A stretch of 64,000 nucleotides of DNA, taken from the NCBI RefSeq assembly GCF_030655415.1, contig NZ_JAURVN010000018.1, positions 62,001 through 126,000 of the forward strand, read 5' to 3'. Within the stretch, counting starts at the first letter, position 1; each line of letters starts with the position of its first letter. A program made the position numbers and the translations under genes. The notes under the pieces are model-generated. The model was not told where the DNA came from and did no database searches. It was given only the letters and a program-made list of their open reading frames with translations. The DNA comes from Herminiimonas sp. GTDB taxonomy: Bacteria; Pseudomonadota; Gammaproteobacteria; Burkholderiales; Burkholderiaceae. Below, one piece after another: positions 59,807 through 64,000 of the stretch.

Positions 59807-60256
59807 TCAGTACTTGGCCTTGGGTTGGGAGCCAGTCAGATTGGCATGCAACTTGGTCAATTCCTTGTCCAGCGCATCGAAATCCTGTTCATCATAATTG
59901 ACGAAGGATTGTTTTCCGAATGCGATTTGCGGCGCGAATACGCGTTTGAATTCTGCTTCGCCTTGCTTGGTCAGTTTTACTAAAGTGCTGCGTCTGTCTT
60001 CGATTTGCGTAACGCGTTCGACCAAGCCTTTTTCTTGCAGGCGGTCGATCACGCCGGTCAGTGTACCTTTGGTGATCAAGGTTCTTTCGCCCAGCTCTTT
60101 GAAGGTCATGCCGGGTGTATTGCCCAGCGTCGCCACAATGTCGAACTGCGATGGCGTTAGTCCCGTTCTGCAACGGATGTTGGCACCGGATTGGCGTTCA
60201 AATGCATGGAAGCATTCGGCCAATAAACGGATGCTGCGGACATAGCGTTCAGTCAT
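59807..60256 (-). CDS. MarR-family transcriptional regulator
   Basis: A 149 aa winged-helix repressor-like protein. It contains LTPSQFDIVATLGNTPGMTFKELGERTLI (helix-turn-helix region), a wing with DRLQEKGLVERV, and DRRSTLVKLTKQGE. The gene lies downstream of two yceI genes and a cytochrome b561 gene on the same strand, separated from them by a terminator; it may control them (see operator-like sites). Confidence 0.9.
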   Translation of the reverse strand: MTERYVRSIRLLAECFHAFERQSGANIRCRTGLTPSQFDIVATLGNTPGMTFKELGERTLITKGTLTGVIDRLQEKGLVERVTQIEDRRSTLVKLTKQGEAEFKRVFAPQIAFGKQSFVNYDEQDFDALDKELTKLHANLTGSQPKAKY

Positions 60257-60285
60257 GAAATTCCTGAGTGAATAAATAGAAAGGC

Positions 60286-60297
60286 AATAAAACTAAA
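60286..60297 (-). promoter_or_regulatory. TAGTT-type operator-like site upstream of marR
   Basis: TTTAGTTTTATT on the minus strand, 29-40 nt before the marR start. Related to sites before yceI (60972-60982) and the cytochrome gene (62185-62196). Confidence 0.3.
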
Positions 60298-60306
60298 GTA
60301 CAAAAT

Positions 60307-60338
60307 AAAAAGCCGACGCATTGTGACGTCGGCTTTTT
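60307..60338. terminator. Terminator after the first yceI gene
   Basis: AAAAAGCCGACG, loop CATTGTGA, CGTCGGCTTTTT. It separates the yceI transcript from marR. Confidence 0.9.
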
Positions 60339-60355
60339 ATGGACATCAAATACGC

Positions 60356-60925
60356 TTAGTCTGCTTTAACTGCTTCAACCTGGATCGCCAATTTGACTTC
60401 AGGTGAGAAGCCATAAGCCATGCCGTAGGTCAGGCCAAAATCAGCGCGATTGAATGTCGCCGATACGTCCGCGCCACACACTTCACGTTTCAACATTGGA
60501 TGTTGAATACATTTGAATTTGTTGATTGCCAGCGTCACAGGTTTTGTTACGCCCAGCAATGTCAGCTCGCCATCAACTGAAACCGGTTTGTCACCGTCGA
60601 ATTTGATCGATTTGCTTTTGTAGGTAGCCGTAGGAAATTTCTCGACGTTGAACATGTCTTTGCCTTTTGCATGTTCATTCATTTTTGCATGACCGAAATC
60701 GATAGAGCTGGCATCGATGGTGATATCCAGCGAACCGGTTTTTGCTGCACGATCCAGTACGACATTGCCGCTGGTTTTATCAAACTTGCCGCGCCAAAAA
60801 GAGATACCCATGTGATCGGCTTCAAAGCTTGGGTAGGTGTGGCTAGGATCGATTGTGTAGGTTTGTGCAAATGCCGAGGTCGCGCTGGCAGCCAGCAAAC
60901 AGATAAGTGCAATTTTTGATTTCAT
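60356..60925 (-). CDS. Secreted YceI-family protein 1
   Basis: A 189 aa protein with a signal peptide ([22 protein letters not shown]). The lipocalin-like YceI domain shows [33 protein letters not shown], and [15 protein letters not shown]. YceI proteins bind isoprenoid or other lipophilic ligands. Two cysteines in the C-terminal half ([12 protein letters not shown]) could form a disulfide. AGGAG precedes the ATG. Confidence 0.92.
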   Translation of the reverse strand: MKSKIALICLLAASATSAFAQTYTIDPSHTYPSFEADHMGISFWRGKFDKTSGNVVLDRAAKTGSLDITIDASSIDFGHAKMNEHAKGKDMFNVEKFPTATYKSKSIKFDGDKPVSVDGELTLLGVTKPVTLAINKFKCIQHPMLKREVCGADVSATFNRADFGLTYGMAYGFSPEVKLAIQVEAVKAD

Positions 60926-60971
60926 TGAATAACTCCTGTGGGTTTTAATACGGCATTAATGCCGAGTGTCG

Positions 60972-60982
60972 ATACAAACTAT
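60972..60982 (-). promoter_or_regulatory. TAGTT-type operator-like site upstream of yceI 1
   Basis: ATAGTTTGTAT on the minus strand, an imperfect inverted repeat (ATA-N5-TAT) about 47 nt before the start codon. Confidence 0.3.
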
Positions 60983-61032
60983 AAAGTGGTGCCGCAAGTT
61001 TTTACTGCAATCGGTTCTCCGATTTTGTACTG

Positions 61033-61608
61033 CTATTGCGCCGCTACGACGCGAAACTTGATCGTTACTTCATCGGCCACCATGCTGGTGTCTTTCCATT
61101 CGCCTTCGCCTATGTTGTAGGTCAAACGTTTGATCGGCAACACGCCTTCAAATACTTGATTGACGCCATCTTTTTTCACCGTCAAAGGGAAGCTGACATC
61201 GGTCGTTTTACCTTTGATGGTGAGCTTGCCGGTGACGTCGAGTTTGCCTGCGGCACCTGGTTTGATCTGGCTGGAAACGAAACTGGCCTTAGGGAATTGC
61301 GCAGCGTTAAACCATTCCTTCTTCATCACTTCCTTGTTGTAATCGGCATCGCCCAGATCGAAACTGGTGACGTCGATATCGACATTGGCTTTGGATGTTT
61401 CCGGCTTTGCAGCGTCATAGGTAATAGCCGCAGTGAATTTCTTGAACTTGGCATCAACAGGGACGTTCAATTGTTTGAAGGTGATCGTGACGGCGCTTTT
61501 TGCTGGATCAGTTTTCAAAGCGGTGGCAGCGATAGCTGGTACGGCGACGCAGATGGCGGCAACTGCGAGCCAACGACGCATACCGCCAGAAGTAGAACGT
61601 AATAACAT
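61033..61608 (-). CDS. Secreted YceI-family protein 2
   Basis: A 191 aa exported YceI protein. The ATG at 61608 has AAAGGA at good spacing and gives a signal peptide (hydrophobic WLAVAAICVAVPAIA). The domain has ALKTDPAKSAVTITFKQL, FDLGDADYNKEVMKKEWFN and a C-terminal YNIGEGEWKDTSMVADEV. It follows the cytochrome b561 gene after 26 nt, a frequent YceI-cytochrome pairing. Confidence 0.91.
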   Translation of the reverse strand: MLLRSTSGGMRRWLAVAAICVAVPAIAATALKTDPAKSAVTITFKQLNVPVDAKFKKFTAAITYDAAKPETSKANVDIDVTSFDLGDADYNKEVMKKEWFNAAQFPKASFVSSQIKPGAAGKLDVTGKLTIKGKTTDVSFPLTVKKDGVNQVFEGVLPIKRLTYNIGEGEWKDTSMVADEVTIKFRVVAAQ

Positions 61609-61634
61609 GGGTAATCCTTTCGAATATGTGAAGG

Positions 61635-62159
61635 TCACGGAAGCATGCGTTGCAGCGTGCGGTCCCGGTCTATAAATTGATGCTTGAGTGCAGCGAGAAC
61701 GTGCAGGCAGAAGACGCCTAGCAATACAACATTGAATGCGTAATGGACTTGCTTCAGCAGTGCTTTCAATTCCGGATCAGGTGCGATCAAAACAGGCAGT
61801 GGGATAATCCCAAGATACATCACAGGCACGCCAGCCGCCAGACTGTAGAAATAACCGGATAGAGGCACCGCAAAGATCAGCACGTACATCAAAGCGTGCG
61901 AGGCATGCGATGCTTTTTTCTGCCAATTCGGCATGCTCGCAACATAAGGCGGCGCGGCATGCGTCATGCGCCAAAGTATGCGAATACAGGCGAGCGCGAA
62001 GACGGTGACGCCCAGCCATTTATGCCAGGAAAAATATTTGAGTTTGGTCGGAGTGAGGCCGGGAATATCGACCATCGTCAGCCCGAGAAAAAAGGTCGCG
62101 ATGATCAGGATCGCCATCAGCCAGTGCAATGCAATTGCGGTGAGCGTGTAGCGGCGCAT
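61635..62159 (-). CDS. Cytochrome b561-family protein
   Basis: A 174 aa four-helix di-haem membrane protein. Haem-ligand histidines are placed as in the CybB family: H12-region ALHWLMA, FSWHKWLGV, HASHALMYV and VLLGVFCLHVLAALKH. It may oxidise quinol or superoxide and feed the YceI proteins encoded downstream. First gene of the cytochrome-yceI2 pair. Confidence 0.9.
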   Translation of the reverse strand: MRRYTLTAIALHWLMAILIIATFFLGLTMVDIPGLTPTKLKYFSWHKWLGVTVFALACIRILWRMTHAAPPYVASMPNWQKKASHASHALMYVLIFAVPLSGYFYSLAAGVPVMYLGIIPLPVLIAPDPELKALLKQVHYAFNVVLLGVFCLHVLAALKHQFIDRDRTLQRMLP

Positions 62160-62184
62160 AGTTTTATTTTGATAAATAGTCCGA

Positions 62185-62196
62185 ATTAGAACTAAT
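62185..62196. promoter_or_regulatory. Palindromic operator-like site ATTAG-AA-CTAAT
   Basis: Perfect inverted repeat 26-37 nt before the cytochrome b561 start; a longer imperfect repeat TAGTCC-N6-GAACTA overlaps it. It resembles MarR-type operators and the TAGTT sites before marR and yceI 1. Confidence 0.4.
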
Positions 62197-62207
62197 ATAG
62201 CAAAATA

Positions 62208-62257
62208 AAAAGAAGTCTGCTGGCAAAGCTTATTTAGCAGTGCAATCAGACTTCTTT
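62208..62257 (-). terminator. Terminator of purB
   Basis: On the minus strand AAAGAAGTCTG and CAGACTTCTTT pair around a 27 nt loop, followed by TTTATTTTG. Confidence 0.82.
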
Positions 62258-62311
62258 AAGTTGAAATCAGATTGCGTTCAGCGTGACTTCAAAACCAAAC
62301 GTGATGCGAAA

Positions 62312-63880
<1,569 letters not shown>

Positions 63881-63882
63881 CT

Positions 63883-64000
63883 ATGAAACTGATTGGTTCT
63901 CTCGCCAGCCCTTACGTACGCAAAGTACGTGTTGTGATGTTGGAAAAAAGAATTGAGTACGATTTTGCCTTGGAGAATGTTTGGGCAGCCGATACCCTGA
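63883..64000 (+). CDS. Glutathione S-transferase, N-terminal fragment (cut by window end)
   Basis: The first 39 codons are present: MKLIGSLASPYVRKVRVVML, then EKRIEYDFALENVW. This is the thioredoxin-like N-terminal domain of a bacterial GST, with a likely catalytic Ser in SLASPYVRK. Divergent from purB. The rest lies beyond the window. Confidence 0.85.
   Translation, partial: MKLIGSLASPYVRKVRVVMLEKRIEYDFALENVWAADTL

Overview
This is a 64 kb stretch of an ordinary bacterial chromosome, almost entirely housekeeping genes and densely packed on both strands. Gene content and neighbourhoods point to a betaproteobacterium of the Burkholderiales, most likely Oxalobacteraceae (Herminiimonas/Janthinobacterium-like). 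The supporting marks are dusB-fis, purH-ruvCAB, yggS-proC opposite pilT-pilU, queA-tgt-yajC-secDF, glcDEF beside a PduO-type cobalamin adenosyltransferase and a GcvA-type LysR regulator, and a DUF2782 gene beside polA. The lineage is inferred from recognised families; no search was run.

Layout. 1-13.2 kb: anmK and an M23 peptidase (-), then a (+) run of tyrS, dtd, a PEBP-like protein, a histidine phosphatase, dusB-fis, purH, ruvC-ruvA-ruvB, a YaiI/YqxD protein and a MhpD-like hydratase. 13.3-20.9 kb: valS (-), then thiS-thiG-thiE and uvrD (+). 20.9-31.2 kb: a membrane protein coupled to thrB, a DUF2782 protein (-), polA, a Tat-exported dienelactone hydrolase and a ZIP transporter (+), then sseA, a DMT transporter and a Rieske oxygenase (-). 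31.6-35.5 kb: the isoprenoid set xseB-ispA-dxs and folE2. 35.5-36.3 kb: the only accessory-looking patch, two inverted copies of a hairpin-rich repeat around a hexanucleotide tract and a broken reading frame. 36.3-42.1 kb: cobalamin adenosyltransferase (-), LysR and glcDEF (+). 42.1-46.6 kb: glutathione peroxidase, pilU and pilT (-) opposite yggS-proC (+). 46.6-53.9 kb: a (-) series of an RcnB-like protein, an SDR epimerase, an MFS exporter, ubiA, oxyR and recG. 54.1-59.7 kb: queA-tgt-yajC-secD-secF (+). 59.8-62.2 kb: MarR, two YceI proteins and a cytochrome b561 (-). 62.3-64 kb: purB (-) and the start of a glutathione S-transferase (+).

How the genes fit together. The window serves translation and tRNA modification (tyrS, valS, dtd, dusB, queA, tgt), recombination and repair (ruvCAB, uvrD, polA, recG), cofactor and isoprenoid synthesis (thiSGE, dxs-ispA, ubiA, folE2), glycolate oxidation (glcDEF), protein export (yajC-secDF), twitching motility (pilTU) and oxidative stress (oxyR, glutathione peroxidase, GST, perhaps YceI/cytochrome b561).

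I found no phage, insertion sequence, CRISPR array, tRNA or rRNA, and no convincing new multi-gene system. The best leads are non-coding: -10 boxes exactly six bases before the start codons of three genes (leaderless mRNA candidates), a helically phased GTATTC array upstream of uvrD, a terminator hairpin abutting the anmK start codon, the inverted repeat pair at 35.5-36.3 kb, and TAGTT-type sites upstream of the marR, yceI and cytochrome b561 genes.
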